64,000 nt of DNA from CAIWXH01 sp964555675 (GCA_964555675.1 CAZKTU010000001.1:124001-188000); one strand, 5' to 3'. Positions 24,641 to 33,649 are shown, numbered from the stretch's first letter. Made by a program: numbers and translations. Notes: a model not told the origin generated them from the letters alone.

Positions 24641-25387
24641 TTAAGTATTTACTAAATCGAAATCAACTACTAAACTGTAATGATCTGATAGGTTATTTTC
24701 TATCACTTTACTTTTAACATTGTAAAAATATTTATACATATACACATAATCCACTCGTCTATTAAATGCGCAGGTAACTGATGGTGTATTTGTATTAGAT
24801 AAAATAAAAGAATCTATGAAACCGAAATTTTCAATAAAAGGTATTATATCTTCATTAGTTATTACTTTTCTTTTCATATCTGCTTCTACTATACTATTCC
24901 AGTGATAATCTGAATAATCGTTTCGTCTTAATGAATTAAAATCTCCTGCTAATATAATTGGATTATTAAAATGTAACGACGTTAATAATTCTTTAATTTG
25001 TAAAATTCTTATTTTACCTGTATTATCATAAACATCCAAATGTGTACCAATAAAAGTAAATCCAAGAAATGAACATATCGCAGCCGATCTTGGTACATTT
25101 TTTGAATATGTATATTTTAATTCTGATGCAATAAATTTAATTTTAGATAAAATAACATTCATATTATTGGTATAATAAAAAATATATTTGTATCCCATAT
25201 CCATAAATTCATTATGGATATGATTTAATTCTGCCTTAGATTTTTCATAATTACCTTTTAATATTAATTCTTGGATATTAACAATATCAGCATTTGTATT
25301 TCTAATTTGGTTTAATATATATTCAGTTTGGTCTTCTAAATTTTTAGAATAAAATCCATGAATGTTCCATGATAATATTTTAACCAT
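24641..25387 (-). CDS. Endonuclease/exonuclease/phosphatase (EEP) family protein
   Basis: 248 residues from the ATG at 25387 (MVKILSWNIHG); a TTG nine bases upstream lies within a palindrome and is not used here. EEP fold motifs: LSWNIHG, NIQEL (metal Glu), FIGTHLDVYD, LAGDFNSL, RVDYVYMY, and SDHYSLVVDF with the catalytic Asp-His. Members cleave phosphodiesters in DNA repair (AP endonuclease), RNA deadenylation, or tyrosyl-DNA adducts (TDP2); the sequence does not decide between them. No signal peptide. Confidence 0.85.
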   Translation of the reverse strand: MVKILSWNIHGFYSKNLEDQTEYILNQIRNTNADIVNIQELILKGNYEKSKAELNHIHNEFMDMGYKYIFYYTNNMNVILSKIKFIASELKYTYSKNVPRSAAICSFLGFTFIGTHLDVYDNTGKIRILQIKELLTSLHFNNPIILAGDFNSLRRNDYSDYHWNSIVEADMKRKVITNEDIIPFIENFGFIDSFILSNTNTPSVTCAFNRRVDYVYMYKYFYNVKSKVIENNLSDHYSLVVDFDLVNT

Positions 25388-25388
25388 T

Positions 25389-25403
25389 TTATTCAATGAA
25401 TAA
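25389..25403 (-). terminator. Palindromic gene-end element, TTATTC variant
   Basis: TTATTC-AAT-GAATAA lies between the FCP1-like gene stop (25411) and the EEP ATG (25387), so it also marks where the leader of the EEP gene begins. Confidence 0.5.
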
Positions 25404-25410
25404 GATTTTT

Positions 25411-25917
25411 TTAATACTTAAATTTTAATAATTTAAAATAATCATCATTTATATTTTCTGCATAATATGGTGGAACTGTTATAATTTGCCAAGGTTCTAA
25501 TCCTTTAATTCTTTCAGGAATGTCATCCATAAAATATATATTTGATTTTGATATACTTTTATCTTCTTTAATCAAATTATTAATATTTTTCGTAATACTA
25601 TCAAACGTATTCTGAGATATAATATATTTTACTCTTTTTCTGCATTCTTGAAATATTTTACGAACAGTAGGTTTTACATAGTCTTCGGTTCCAGCAGACC
25701 ATACGATTATAGTATCAAATGTATTACATGCATGATGAATAAAATCCATAAGATATGGTCTATAATATATATGAAATGATTCTTCATTTTCATTTTCTGT
25801 TTCAGGTAATTGTAATATAAAATCTGCATTTCTAGAGATTTTTCTACTTTTTTTCTCGTCTCTAGTTAAGGCGTGAACTAAAGTATTATCTAGGTCCAAA
25901 ATTAATGTATTGGTCAT
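25411..25917 (-). CDS. FCP1/SCP-like HAD phosphatase
   Basis: 168 residues. HAD motif I LILDLDNTLVHA (DxDxT), YYRPYLMDFIHHA, motif II IIVWSAGTEDYV, and the late motif NIYFMDDIPERI. This is the FCP1/small CTD phosphatase layout. In eukaryotes such enzymes dephosphorylate the RPB1 C-terminal tail; the target here is unknown, since the RPB1 C-terminus is outside the window. It could also act on host proteins. Confidence 0.85.
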   Translation of the reverse strand: MTNTLILDLDNTLVHALTRDEKKSRKISRNADFILQLPETENENEESFHIYYRPYLMDFIHHACNTFDTIIVWSAGTEDYVKPTVRKIFQECRKRVKYIISQNTFDSITKNINNLIKEDKSISKSNIYFMDDIPERIKGLEPWQIITVPPYYAENINDDYFKLLKFKY

Positions 25918-25950
25918 TTATTATTCTGATTTAATTAATTAAATTAAATT

Positions 25951-25967
25951 AAATTTATTTTCATTTT
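25951..25967 (-). promoter_or_regulatory. Early-promoter-like A-rich element
   Basis: Reads AAAATGAAAATAAATTT on the minus strand, TG 46 nt before the FCP1-like start. It lies only 6 nt from the divergent plus-strand ATG at 25973. Confidence 0.45.
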
Positions 25968-25972
25968 AATAA

Positions 25973-27910
25973 ATGACCATAAATTCATCATTTGAAACAA
26001 AATGGCAAACTTTATGTAATAATAATACAACAAAAGAAGATATTAAAATTTTCGCAGTTGATAATAATTTAATAGAAGATACAAAAACATCGTTCAAAGA
26101 ATTTTTTGGAAATTCTTTGAAAAAAATTACAAAAAATGAGATGTGTAATAGAATTCAATTATATTTTGATAATGAATTATCTCAGTATAATATACATGAT
26201 AATAAAAAATGTTATACTGATACAGATATAATATCGAACGAATGGAAACGTGGTAATATTTTTACATTACCCCACCCAAATTCCGACATAGTTTGGTGTT
26301 TTTCTTATGATGATTTAATCGGTGTATTAGATAATACACCATATCAAAATCCATATAATAGAGCATTGTTTACCCCTAAAGAAGTTGCTAAAATAAAAGA
26401 TTTTATTAATAAAATAAATTCAAACCCCAATGTATTTAAATATGAAACTGTTATAACTAATATACCAGAAAGACAGATAACATCTTCAGAAATATTAGCA
26501 GATGAACTATCTAAATTTCAAAATTATATTAATGTTGAAACTATAAGAAAGCAAAATCAGACTCGTGTATTATCTGGATTAGTTTATACAAATATATTTA
26601 CATTTAATGAAGCAAAAAATAATTTCATCCCTAATGATTTTTATGATAATCCAGAAGATGCGAATAGGGCATCTATAGAAAGAATATGTAAAATTCTTCT
26701 TGAAAAAGGTATTAATAAGAATAATGCATTTATGATACTAGCAGTATTTGGATTTGTAGAAAACACCAATTTTCCAATATTAACATTTGATAATCATGAA
26801 CAGTATATTATGATAATGAAAGATTTAATTAAAATGACTATAATTTCAGATGATAATTTAAAAAGACGACATTTATTACGTTTAATGAATACTTATCGCG
26901 TTGATAATACATATGTTAATATGATAATTGATCGTTTACAAAATCAACCGATTGTTTCATTTAAAAATATGAATATAAGAGTAATATTTAATAGTTTTTT
27001 TAATTATAATATATTAGATTTTTATTATGATAAAAATGGTAATGCTTCTTATATTAAATATATAATCAATAATACAGTAGTAGTTAGAAAGATTCATTCT
27101 GATGATAATTATACATATTTTTATTATAATGATCTTCCTATTATAATTGTTAAAAATAAAGATCATAAATTTACATCTAATAATATTAATAATTTTTTTA
27201 CACAATTACCAGATAATTTGGAAAATATATTTTTTGATATTAATGGGAAACCTACAATGTATATAGAAAATGAACAAAAATTTAATATTATATATTCTTT
27301 TCAAGATACATTTTGGTCTTTCAAAACGCCTTATGGGGATTTTCATTTAGAATTTAACACGAATGATTTTATCATTTATAAAAATAAAGATTCTGCGATT
27401 CAAATATATCATATATTATTAGATGAATATTTTATTGCAGATAATGAAACTCTCACTTTTCGAATAAATGAAAATATGGCTGTTCAAGTATTTGAAAATG
27501 ATATCATTACAAATCTAGAAAATATGTTTATTGTATTTTTTGTATATAAAAATAATACACTTGAGCCATTTTTTATAAAACATGTAAATACTCAGGAAAC
27601 AAAATATATTCAAAGAATTAACGATTCATTCTTTATTAAATTTGATAATATGATTATCGATATTTCATCAACTATATTTTCTGTACAACCTTCTATAAAT
27701 ATACAAAATATTCCAGATAATTGGAATGTCGTTTATACATCAATTGGATTTCCTTCATATATTGTATCACCAAATAATGAAATTGTTGTTATTAAAGAAA
27801 GACATATTGATGGTAAAAAATATCAATTTTATTTTGGAGAAGAAGAAACTATTATTGGAGAAGGAGAATTTGAATGTAAATATCATGCTGTATTATTTGG
27901 TACCGAATAA
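25973..27910 (+). CDS. Large hypothetical protein, 645 aa
   Basis: Not recognised. The N-terminal region has a short helical segment (LCNNNTTKEDIKIFAVDNNL, then LKKITKNEMCNRIQLYF) that recalls small SAP-like helical modules, but weakly. Residues 330-645 are a run of beta-rich repeats alternating Asp, Asn, Tyr and Ile (e.g. NASYIKYIINNTVVVRKI and KPTMYIENEQKFNIIYSF), perhaps a beta-propeller or fibre-like fold. No membrane segment, no catalytic motif. Confidence 0.8.
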   Translation: MTINSSFETKWQTLCNNNTTKEDIKIFAVDNNLIEDTKTSFKEFFGNSLKKITKNEMCNRIQLYFDNELSQYNIHDNKKCYTDTDIISNEWKRGNIFTLPHPNSDIVWCFSYDDLIGVLDNTPYQNPYNRALFTPKEVAKIKDFINKINSNPNVFKYETVITNIPERQITSSEILADELSKFQNYINVETIRKQNQTRVLSGLVYTNIFTFNEAKNNFIPNDFYDNPEDANRASIERICKILLEKGINKNNAFMILAVFGFVENTNFPILTFDNHEQYIMIMKDLIKMTIISDDNLKRRHLLRLMNTYRVDNTYVNMIIDRLQNQPIVSFKNMNIRVIFNSFFNYNILDFYYDKNGNASYIKYIINNTVVVRKIHSDDNYTYFYYNDLPIIIVKNKDHKFTSNNINNFFTQLPDNLENIFFDINGKPTMYIENEQKFNIIYSFQDTFWSFKTPYGDFHLEFNTNDFIIYKNKDSAIQIYHILLDEYFIADNETLTFRINENMAVQVFENDIITNLENMFIVFFVYKNNTLEPFFIKHVNTQETKYIQRINDSFFIKFDNMIIDISSTIFSVQPSINIQNIPDNWNVVYTSIGFPSYIVSPNNEIVVIKERHIDGKKYQFYFGEEETIIGEGEFECKYHAVLFGTE

Positions 27911-27966
27911 TAAAATATATTATTATTTAATGAAAAGATCTAAAAAATAAGTAAAACTATAGCTAT

Positions 27967-27987
27967 AAATTACTCATTGAGTAATTT
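27967..27987. terminator. Extended palindromic gene-end element between convergent genes
   Basis: Nine-pair stem AAATTACTC/GAGTAATTT with loop ATT, overlapping the minus-strand stop at 27986. Confidence 0.65.
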
Positions 27988-29173
27988 AGATATATTCTAT
28001 TAATTTTAATAATACATTTAGTGCTGTTTTATCTTTAAATTTCGTATCTAATATTTTACAATTTACAAAATGAGAGTTTGTATGATCTTTTTCATATTTA
28101 CTATTAATATATTCTATTTTATTAGCATTCATGATTTTACTACAGATATCATCTCCATCTATTTCTGAATAAATATAATTTAATAATTCCGATAACCAAT
28201 CATAAATTTTATTATCTATAAACTTATTATTAATATATAAATAATTAAATTTTTCATTTGAATACTTGAATGCTATAGAATTAATAAAAATAATAATATC
28301 AAAGGCTTGATTAAATTCATTTGGTATATGATGATTTGATATTATTTCTTTATTATTATATATAGGATAATTAAAAAATATCAAGTCTATAGAAAAAGCA
28401 TGTTTATAAGATACTGCTAAATCCCAATCTGTAATAAAAGGAATAAATTCAATTTTAGATAGATCAAATTTTATTATTCTATCATTTATTGAATATGTCA
28501 ACTCTGTTTCTGTAGGATATATATCTTTTTTAGATTTTAATAGAATATTAGAAGGATGTAAATCATTATGTACTATTTTTTCTTTATTTAAAATATTTAA
28601 TGTATATAATACGACAAAAATAATATATTTTAAATTATATTGATAGTTTTGATCTATGCAATTTTTCCTTAAATCTGTCATATCGCATAAATATCGTTCT
28701 TGCATTTGAAATATATAATTAATGTAAGTAGTACTTGCGAAAACCATCCGATTAATATCTACAATATTAATAACATTTAAAGAATTAGAGAAATGTTTGT
28801 TCATTAATTTAAATGATAATTTAATAATGTAATATCCGCATATATTCATATCTGAAAATATCAGACAATCATTATTATTTATTTTAGAATAAATATATTT
28901 AATATTATCAAAATCGCGTTTTGTGATGCAACTAGGTAATTCATTATTAGATGATGAATAACATTTATTTAAGTTAATTAAATCGTTATTATCTATGAAT
29001 TTAATATCTGTTTTAATCTTTCTAATAACACAATTTTCTAAAAAATATAAACTTTTACTAGCTGTTTGTCTAGGATTATTTAGTTCAAGAGAATTAAAAA
29101 TTTTTTTATCTTCATCTGTAACATTTAATATTGATTTAAATGTAATAATATTATATAGTTCGCCAAATCTCAT
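27986..29173 (-). CDS. Divergent protein kinase-like protein, 395 aa
   Basis: Catalytic-loop motif VHNDLHPSNILLKS (HxDxxxxN) and metal-binding ITDWDLAV (DWD instead of DFG) near residues 205-255. A glycine-rich loop is not evident in the N-terminal 100 residues, so the ATP-binding lobe is either very divergent or degraded. It is of the same type as the 50005-51318 protein. Kinase activity is plausible but unproven. Confidence 0.65.
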   Translation of the reverse strand: MRFGELYNIITFKSILNVTDEDKKIFNSLELNNPRQTASKSLYFLENCVIRKIKTDIKFIDNNDLINLNKCYSSSNNELPSCITKRDFDNIKYIYSKINNNDCLIFSDMNICGYYIIKLSFKLMNKHFSNSLNVINIVDINRMVFASTTYINYIFQMQERYLCDMTDLRKNCIDQNYQYNLKYIIFVVLYTLNILNKEKIVHNDLHPSNILLKSKKDIYPTETELTYSINDRIIKFDLSKIEFIPFITDWDLAVSYKHAFSIDLIFFNYPIYNNKEIISNHHIPNEFNQAFDIIIFINSIAFKYSNEKFNYLYINNKFIDNKIYDWLSELLNYIYSEIDGDDICSKIMNANKIEYINSKYEKDHTNSHFVNCKILDTKFKDKTALNVLLKLIEYI

Positions 29174-29218
29174 TTCAAGTTTTTATAAAAAATAAAATTG
29201 TTTTATTTTTAATTTTTT

Positions 29219-29231
29219 TACTCGATGAGTA
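29219..29231 (-). terminator. Palindromic gene-end element
   Basis: TACTC-GAT-GAGTA, 43 nt 3' of the stop of the 195-aa gene, further than usual. Confidence 0.55.
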
Positions 29232-29274
29232 TTAATTAAATATTTCTGATTTAAATCATTGCTTAACTAATATA

Positions 29275-29862
29275 TTAATTAAGCTTTCTCTTCTTAGTAT
29301 TTATTTCAGATAAATCATCACTTAAATCAGGTTCGATACAATGATTAGTTGCATTAACCAAATGTTCCATACAATAATTATTTGTATTAATTAAATGTTC
29401 AATATTAGTTTTAATATAACCAGGATAATCATGGTTATTACTATGCCGAGTAATAGTAATATCAATGTTATCTATCCAATGACCAATTAATTTATCATCT
29501 TTACAAATAATTGATGTTGATTCTATAAAATTATTTAATAATTCTGAATTATTTTTATATTTTGCAAGGAATCTAAGATTTTGAATTATATTATCTTCAG
29601 GTAATCCGCTTTCTAGAATCCATTTAATATATAATTCACCATTCAAAAAATTTATATCTAATAAAATAGAAGATATAGAAACAATAATAGCATATACTAT
29701 ATCATAACTAGAATTGGACTCTAGTTTCCAAATTCTTGGAGTATATTCTTTTAATCTTGGATCACCGTAATTATATATAATTGTATATTCATATGTAGTT
29801 GAACTTCCTGAAAATGCACTTTGATGAATACAATACCTTAAAAACTCATGTGCGTTGTTCAT
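29275..29862 (-). CDS. Hypothetical protein, 195 aa
   Basis: Not recognised. Soluble, with a hydrophobic helix about residues 55-75 (IVYAIIVSISSILLDINFL) that may be buried rather than in a membrane, a short repeat NTNNYCMEHLVNATNHCIE near the end, and a basic C-terminal KKRKLN that could act as a nuclear localisation signal. Confidence 0.7.
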   Translation of the reverse strand: MNNAHEFLRYCIHQSAFSGSSTTYEYTIIYNYGDPRLKEYTPRIWKLESNSSYDIVYAIIVSISSILLDINFLNGELYIKWILESGLPEDNIIQNLRFLAKYKNNSELLNNFIESTSIICKDDKLIGHWIDNIDITITRHSNNHDYPGYIKTNIEHLINTNNYCMEHLVNATNHCIEPDLSDDLSEINTKKRKLN

Positions 29863-29907
29863 TTTTAATTTTTAAATATTTTTTTTAAAAAATTTTTAAT
29901 TTTTAAT

Positions 29908-29924
29908 AATACTCATTGAGTATT
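29908..29924 (-). terminator. Palindromic gene-end element
   Basis: AATACTC-ATT-GAGTATT, 5 nt 3' of the stop of the 107-aa gene. The outer pairs differ from the standard TTACTC but stay complementary. Confidence 0.6.
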
Positions 29925-29929
29925 TATTT

Positions 29930-30253
29930 TTAATAATACATATTTACATCAATAATATTTTGATTTGTATCGATCGTGATTCTATCAAGCTCATTAGGAA
30001 AATTATCTCCATCTAAACTTGTTGAGATTGGAAGATGAAACTTTAAATCGTTATGATAATTTTCAAAAAATATCTCAACAAAATCTTTTACAGTAAAAGA
30101 AGTATTATTAGGAGCATCAAATACTTTTGTAATTAAAACATTATTTTCTTTGGTTTCTCGTGATGCCATTAATTGATATCTAACGTGAATTTTTGGAGAA
30201 AAAAATAACACCTCATCTTTGTAATGTAATAAATAATTCAAATTAATTTTCAT
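29930..30253 (-). CDS. Hypothetical protein, 107 aa
   Basis: Not recognised. Probably beta-rich (VLFFSPKIHVRYQLMAS, FTVKDFVEIFFENYHNDLKF), no membrane segment and no motif. Flanked by gene-end palindromes on both sides, which supports it as a separate transcription unit. Confidence 0.7.
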   Translation of the reverse strand: MKINLNYLLHYKDEVLFFSPKIHVRYQLMASRETKENNVLITKVFDAPNNTSFTVKDFVEIFFENYHNDLKFHLPISTSLDGDNFPNELDRITIDTNQNIIDVNMYY

Positions 30254-30334
30254 TTTTTTTAGTTAATTATTCATTGAAAAAAATAACACAATTTTAACCT
30301 CGTTTTCAACTATATATTATATAATTAATTATTT

Positions 30335-30347
30335 TACTCATTGAGTA
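30335..30347 (-). terminator. Palindromic gene-end element
   Basis: TACTC-ATT-GAGTA, 8 nt 3' of the stop of the virion-type membrane protein gene ending at 30356. Confidence 0.6.
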
Positions 30348-30355
30348 TTTTTTAT

Positions 30356-31009
30356 TTAAATATCCATGACAGTTTCTTCTCTTGAAGTATATCCAGGATA
30401 ATTTTTATTAGCAAGCTGAGAAGCATCATAATCGGCAGCATATTGATAGTCTTTCATCATCTGTTCATACATAGGATTGAAAGTACCAGAGAATCTTTGT
30501 GCTTCTCTTCCCTTTGCAGGACGATCGACCATACAAATTTCAGAATGTTTCTTAATAGGGATGTCACCTCTAAAGGGATCTGCTAATGCATATAATCTAT
30601 CCTTAAGAACTACACGTGGTTGTCTGCTACCAAAAAAGTAAAATTTAGGATCGGCAAGATCTACATCGTAACCAGTTACATAACTTGCCATTTTTGGTAG
30701 CAGGTCATTTTTATGAACCTTTTCAAATCTCTTTTCCATCTTATTTGTTCCAAGTTTTGGAGTGTAATCAAGACCTGACATTTGCGCAAAATCGATACCA
30801 GTATATTGTTGATCATAATCAGTCTTAACTAATTTAACATTGGGATTATAAGATAGATGCTGATCAGGGTTTAAATATAGGTAATCCCTAGTATCCGGAG
30901 AATAATATTCTTTCTTATTTTTTACAAATGAATATATCATTAAACTAATTATAGATACTACAAACAGCCCCATAAAAATAAAAATATATCTTTGTGTATT
31001 GCTATCCAT
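30356..31009 (-). CDS. Virion-type protein with N-terminal membrane anchor, 217 aa
   Basis: One membrane segment at residues 8-28 (YIFIFMGLFVVSIISLMIYS), then a long polar domain rich in Tyr, Asp and Pro with DPKFYFFGSRQPRVVLKDRL and DPFRGDIPI. The RGD-[IL]-PI phrase after an anchored N-terminus is, to my memory, typical of a conserved NCLDV family of virion membrane proteins (DUF5850-like). GC-richer codons than neighbours fit late strong expression. Exact role unknown. Confidence 0.75.
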   Translation of the reverse strand: MDSNTQRYIFIFMGLFVVSIISLMIYSFVKNKKEYYSPDTRDYLYLNPDQHLSYNPNVKLVKTDYDQQYTGIDFAQMSGLDYTPKLGTNKMEKRFEKVHKNDLLPKMASYVTGYDVDLADPKFYFFGSRQPRVVLKDRLYALADPFRGDIPIKKHSEICMVDRPAKGREAQRFSGTFNPMYEQMMKDYQYAADYDASQLANKNYPGYTSREETVMDI

Positions 31010-31088
31010 TTTTATTAATTATGTATATAATATTTTTATGTTTTATTAATTTAAATAAATATTTTTTGATAATTAAAAATAATTTAAA

Positions 31089-31577
31089 ATGAGTAACCAT
31101 GTCGATATCAATAGAATAGTATCTATAGATGTTGAAGATGATGAAGGAAATATATATACATATTCTGGTCCTGATCAACTACATAAATTTAAAAAAATGT
31201 GTGCATCTTCTTTGTCAAAACCAGTAGATAATACTCTACCAATAGTAAGAAAAAAACAGACTCAAGAATATCACATTCATGAGAGTCAATTAACTAGACC
31301 TCTTTCACAAAAATCGGGTACCGTTGAATTAACTAGACCTCTTTCACAAAAATCGGGTGCATTTTTATTAAGTGATCAATTGATAACACCCGATGAATTT
31401 TCTGTTGCTCCAAGACAAGGAATTACACCTAAAAAAATAGATAAATCACCGGTTTTTCATGAAGTTATAAGTGGTGGAGGTAAATATGTAACAGCAGGTG
31501 TTACATATTCTAAATCTACAGAATCTCCTATAGAATTAGCTAAAAGAATGGCAAAGGAATCAGGGTTTGGACAATAA
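31089..31577 (+). CDS. Hypothetical protein with internal duplication, 162 aa
   Basis: Soluble protein with a repeated LTRPLSQKSG at about residues 67-90; the encoding 32 nt are identical in both copies. No catalytic motif or membrane segment; Gly/Ser/Pro content suggests much disorder (PRQGITPKKIDKSPVF). Function unknown. Confidence 0.7.
   Translation: MSNHVDINRIVSIDVEDDEGNIYTYSGPDQLHKFKKMCASSLSKPVDNTLPIVRKKQTQEYHIHESQLTRPLSQKSGTVELTRPLSQKSGAFLLSDQLITPDEFSVAPRQGITPKKIDKSPVFHEVISGGGKYVTAGVTYSKSTESPIELAKRMAKESGFGQ
31288..31358 (+). repeat. 32-bp perfect direct repeat, 39-bp period
   Basis: Copies at 31288-31319 and 31327-31358 are identical, adding 13 residues in frame; a recent duplication. 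Confidence 0.85.
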
Positions 31578-31578
31578 T

Positions 31579-31591
31579 TACTCAAAGAGTA
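31579..31591. terminator. Palindromic gene-end element between convergent genes
   Basis: TACTC-AAA-GAGTA between the 162-aa gene (+) and the NADAR-like gene (-); the outer flank is disturbed by an extra GT. Confidence 0.55.
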
Positions 31592-31602
31592 GTAATATAA
31601 TA

Positions 31603-32037
31603 TTATTTTTGTAATATTATTCTATTTATAATTTCACCATGAATAGGATATTTAGTATCTATTAAATTATATTTTTTATTTAATTTTATTATTTTCTTCA
31701 TAAGATTCTTATACATAGTTATACGAACTACGATCGATGTATAAATATCATAATTAGATACATCTGACATGTCTATTTTTCTATTATTGATTGTATATTC
31801 TTTCTTTATAGAATTATCTTTTTGTTTAATCCATACTCCGTCAATAAATTTTTGTAATATATATCTATTTTGTAAATTTTTTATATAATTTTGATCATGT
31901 TGATCTATACATCTTTTAGAATGAAAAAAATGCTCCGTAGATAAATACATAATTTTGTCCACATATATAGGATACATTGATCCTAAATTTAAATCTTCAT
32001 CAAAATTCATATCATAATATGGCTTTTTAGTTTCCAT
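31603..32037 (-). CDS. NADAR/YbiA-like protein
   Basis: 144 residues, a typical length for the family. N-terminal pattern GSMYPIYVDKIMYLSTEHFFHSKR fits the NADAR domain signature (LSNxYP..., then xTxEHxFQxxK), with the catalytic-region Glu-His present. NADAR proteins hydrolyse N-glycosidic bonds of ADP-ribose-type compounds or of riboflavin precursors, and some remove ADP-ribose from nucleic acid. The C-terminal half is divergent (no clear WG..LG motif), so it may be partly degenerate. Confidence 0.5.
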   Translation of the reverse strand: METKKPYYDMNFDEDLNLGSMYPIYVDKIMYLSTEHFFHSKRCIDQHDQNYIKNLQNRYILQKFIDGVWIKQKDNSIKKEYTINNRKIDMSDVSNYDIYTSIVVRITMYKNLMKKIIKLNKKYNLIDTKYPIHGEIINRIILQK

Positions 32038-32135
32038 ATTTTATTTATTTTATCAAAAATATCTAAAATAAAATTATCTAATAAAAATATTTTAATTAAA
32101 ATATTTTAATTATCCTAAATAAAAGTCATAATAAA

Positions 32136-32495
32136 ATGTCAAATTATCAAGATCTTAAAGCCGTACGTTGTGACCGAGTTGATGTCGGTGCAGCTAAAAA
32201 TGCGTATGCATATCATAGACACACTGGACATCCATCTCTTTGTCCTGCAGGATCTTCTTCTAATATCACTGATGTTTATGGTAGACCTGTAAGCCAGAAT
32301 ACTAGAAACGGTGAAGGTGTTGATGCTGCATGCAGTCAAAGCTCTCATTTTAATCTTAAGAATTATCTTGCTTATGAAAATATGCATAGACCTTATGTTC
32401 AATTTTATAAGACAGACACTCGTTGCTCGTCTGATACTATGGGACAAGTTCCTCGTGACAGATTTGTTAAAAATTTATATAGTGGAAATTTCTAA
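32136..32495 (+). CDS. Small Cys-containing virion-type protein, 119 aa
   Basis: Clearly GC-richer than neighbours. Contains VRCDRVDVGAAKNAYAYHRH, PSLCPAG, DAACSQSS and DTRCSSD, but the cysteines are not arranged as a zinc finger. No membrane segment. Composition and the absence of an early-type promoter element suggest a late, abundant protein, like the 8791-9030 gene. No family recognised. Confidence 0.75.
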   Translation: MSNYQDLKAVRCDRVDVGAAKNAYAYHRHTGHPSLCPAGSSSNITDVYGRPVSQNTRNGEGVDAACSQSSHFNLKNYLAYENMHRPYVQFYKTDTRCSSDTMGQVPRDRFVKNLYSGNF

Positions 32496-32507
32496 TAATT
32501 AAACTTT

Positions 32508-32520
32508 TACTCACTGAGTA
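32508..32520 (+). terminator. Palindromic gene-end element
   Basis: TACTC-ACT-GAGTA, 12 nt after the 119-aa gene. A second element follows 40 nt further and is better assigned to a small minus-strand ORF. Confidence 0.6.
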
Positions 32521-32559
32521 GAGAGTGAATTTTATTATCGCTCTGAAAAAAATATGAAA

Positions 32560-32576
32560 ATTACTCACCGAGTAAT
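32560..32576 (-). terminator. Palindromic gene-end element encoding the end of a small ORF
   Basis: ATTACTC-ACC-GAGTAAT. Read on the minus strand it supplies the last codons (LLGE and stop) of the 39-residue ORF 32561-32680. Confidence 0.55.
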
Positions 32577-32680
32577 GATTTATTACTTATATTGATATTC
32601 AATATTTTTCTTAATATCGATTCATCAAATGTACTCGATGGAAGAACATTACATTGAATATTTATTTTAATAGGAAACAT
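32561..32680 (-). CDS. Possible 39-residue protein ending inside a palindrome
   Basis: ATG at 32680; product begins MFPIKINIQCNVLPSSTFD and ends NKSLLGE. It occupies most of an otherwise empty 288-nt gap, and it explains why two gene-end palindromes stand here instead of one. No family, no membrane segment. Short length makes it a candidate, not a certain gene. Confidence 0.4.
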   Translation of the reverse strand: MFPIKINIQCNVLPSSTFDESILRKILNINISNKSLLGE

Positions 32681-32725
32681 AATTTTGTTAGCATATAAAA
32701 TCAGTTTTTATTAATATATAAATGT

Positions 32726-32744
32726 AAAAAAATGAAATAAAAAT
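32726..32744 (+). promoter_or_regulatory. Early-promoter-like A-rich element upstream of SWIB gene
   Basis: AAAAAAATGAAATAAAAAT, TG 51 nt before the SWIB protein ATG. Confidence 0.5.
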
Positions 32745-32783
32745 ATTACGAAAATATCTTAAAGTTACTTTTTCGTAAATAAA

Positions 32784-33635
32784 ATGTCTGGAATTAGTAA
32801 AGCTAAAACTGTTGTAGCAAAAACTCAACAACCTGTATCACAACAGGTTGTTTCTAAAGTTTCTGTACCTGTTAGAAAAGTTCAAGTACCCGCTCCCATT
32901 ATTGAACCTCCTGTAGTTGAAGAAATCGTAGAGGAAGTTATTGAAGTAGAAGAAACTGATGAAACTTTAACACCTTCTGAAGCTGGAACTGTTGACGAAA
33001 CAACCTCTAAACGTAGAAGAAAGATTGTTACAGTCGAAGATCACATTGCAAACTATAATGAATTATTAACTTATGTTAATAATGAAATCTCTAGAAAAAA
33101 GAAAGAGAAAGAAACTGGCGTTAGAGCTTTAAATTATATTCTAAAACATCTTACTTCGATGAAAAAAGAAGTTCCACAGCTCTTTAAGAAACCAAAGAAA
33201 GAACATATTCACATTGAAGGAGTACCTCCTAAAGAAAATAATTTAACAAAACCTATTGAAATTTGCGATGAACTTGCAGATTTTCTTCAGTTGGAACATG
33301 GTTCAAAACTAACTCGATCTCAAGTTACGAGTGCAATTTATGCTTACTGTTTCTTTGATGAAAGTAAGGCAACTGCAAAACCATGGGAATATCTTAATCC
33401 GGAAAGAAGAGATTTAAGAGATCCAAATAAAAAATCCATTATTATTCCCGATGAAGCATTAAATAGATTATTACGGTATGATGAATATTGTGAACAAGTT
33501 GCAAATGGGTCTCAGCTTGTTAAATCAAAGAATAAAGAGACTGGTAAATCAGATCTTGTCAAAGTGGTTGATAATTCACTTAAATTTTGGGTTATTAGTA
33601 GATTAATTACACCTCTATTTAATAATAAGAAGTAA
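32784..33635 (+). CDS. SWIB/MDM2-domain protein
   Basis: 283 residues. Residues 1-80 are a Val/Pro/Glu-rich disordered region, 85-130 a helical region with many Lys, and 150-280 a SWIB domain: LTKPIEICDELADFLQLEHG, LTRSQVTSAIYAYC, NPNKKSIIIPDEALNRLLRY, then FWVISRLITPLF. SWIB domains in eukaryotes belong to chromatin remodelling complexes; in NCLDVs they are assumed to act in transcription or chromatin-like functions. A 15-residue insertion after the first half of the domain (ESKATAKPWEYLNPERRD) is unusual. Confidence 0.8.
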   Translation: MSGISKAKTVVAKTQQPVSQQVVSKVSVPVRKVQVPAPIIEPPVVEEIVEEVIEVEETDETLTPSEAGTVDETTSKRRRKIVTVEDHIANYNELLTYVNNEISRKKKEKETGVRALNYILKHLTSMKKEVPQLFKKPKKEHIHIEGVPPKENNLTKPIEICDELADFLQLEHGSKLTRSQVTSAIYAYCFFDESKATAKPWEYLNPERRDLRDPNKKSIIIPDEALNRLLRYDEYCEQVANGSQLVKSKNKETGKSDLVKVVDNSLKFWVISRLITPLFNNKK

Positions 33636-33649
33636 CTAATTCACAATAA

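Noticed and set aside
25388..25396. TTG start for the EEP-family protein
   Set aside because: It lies in the gene-end palindrome of the upstream gene; ATG 25387 gives the conserved N-terminus.
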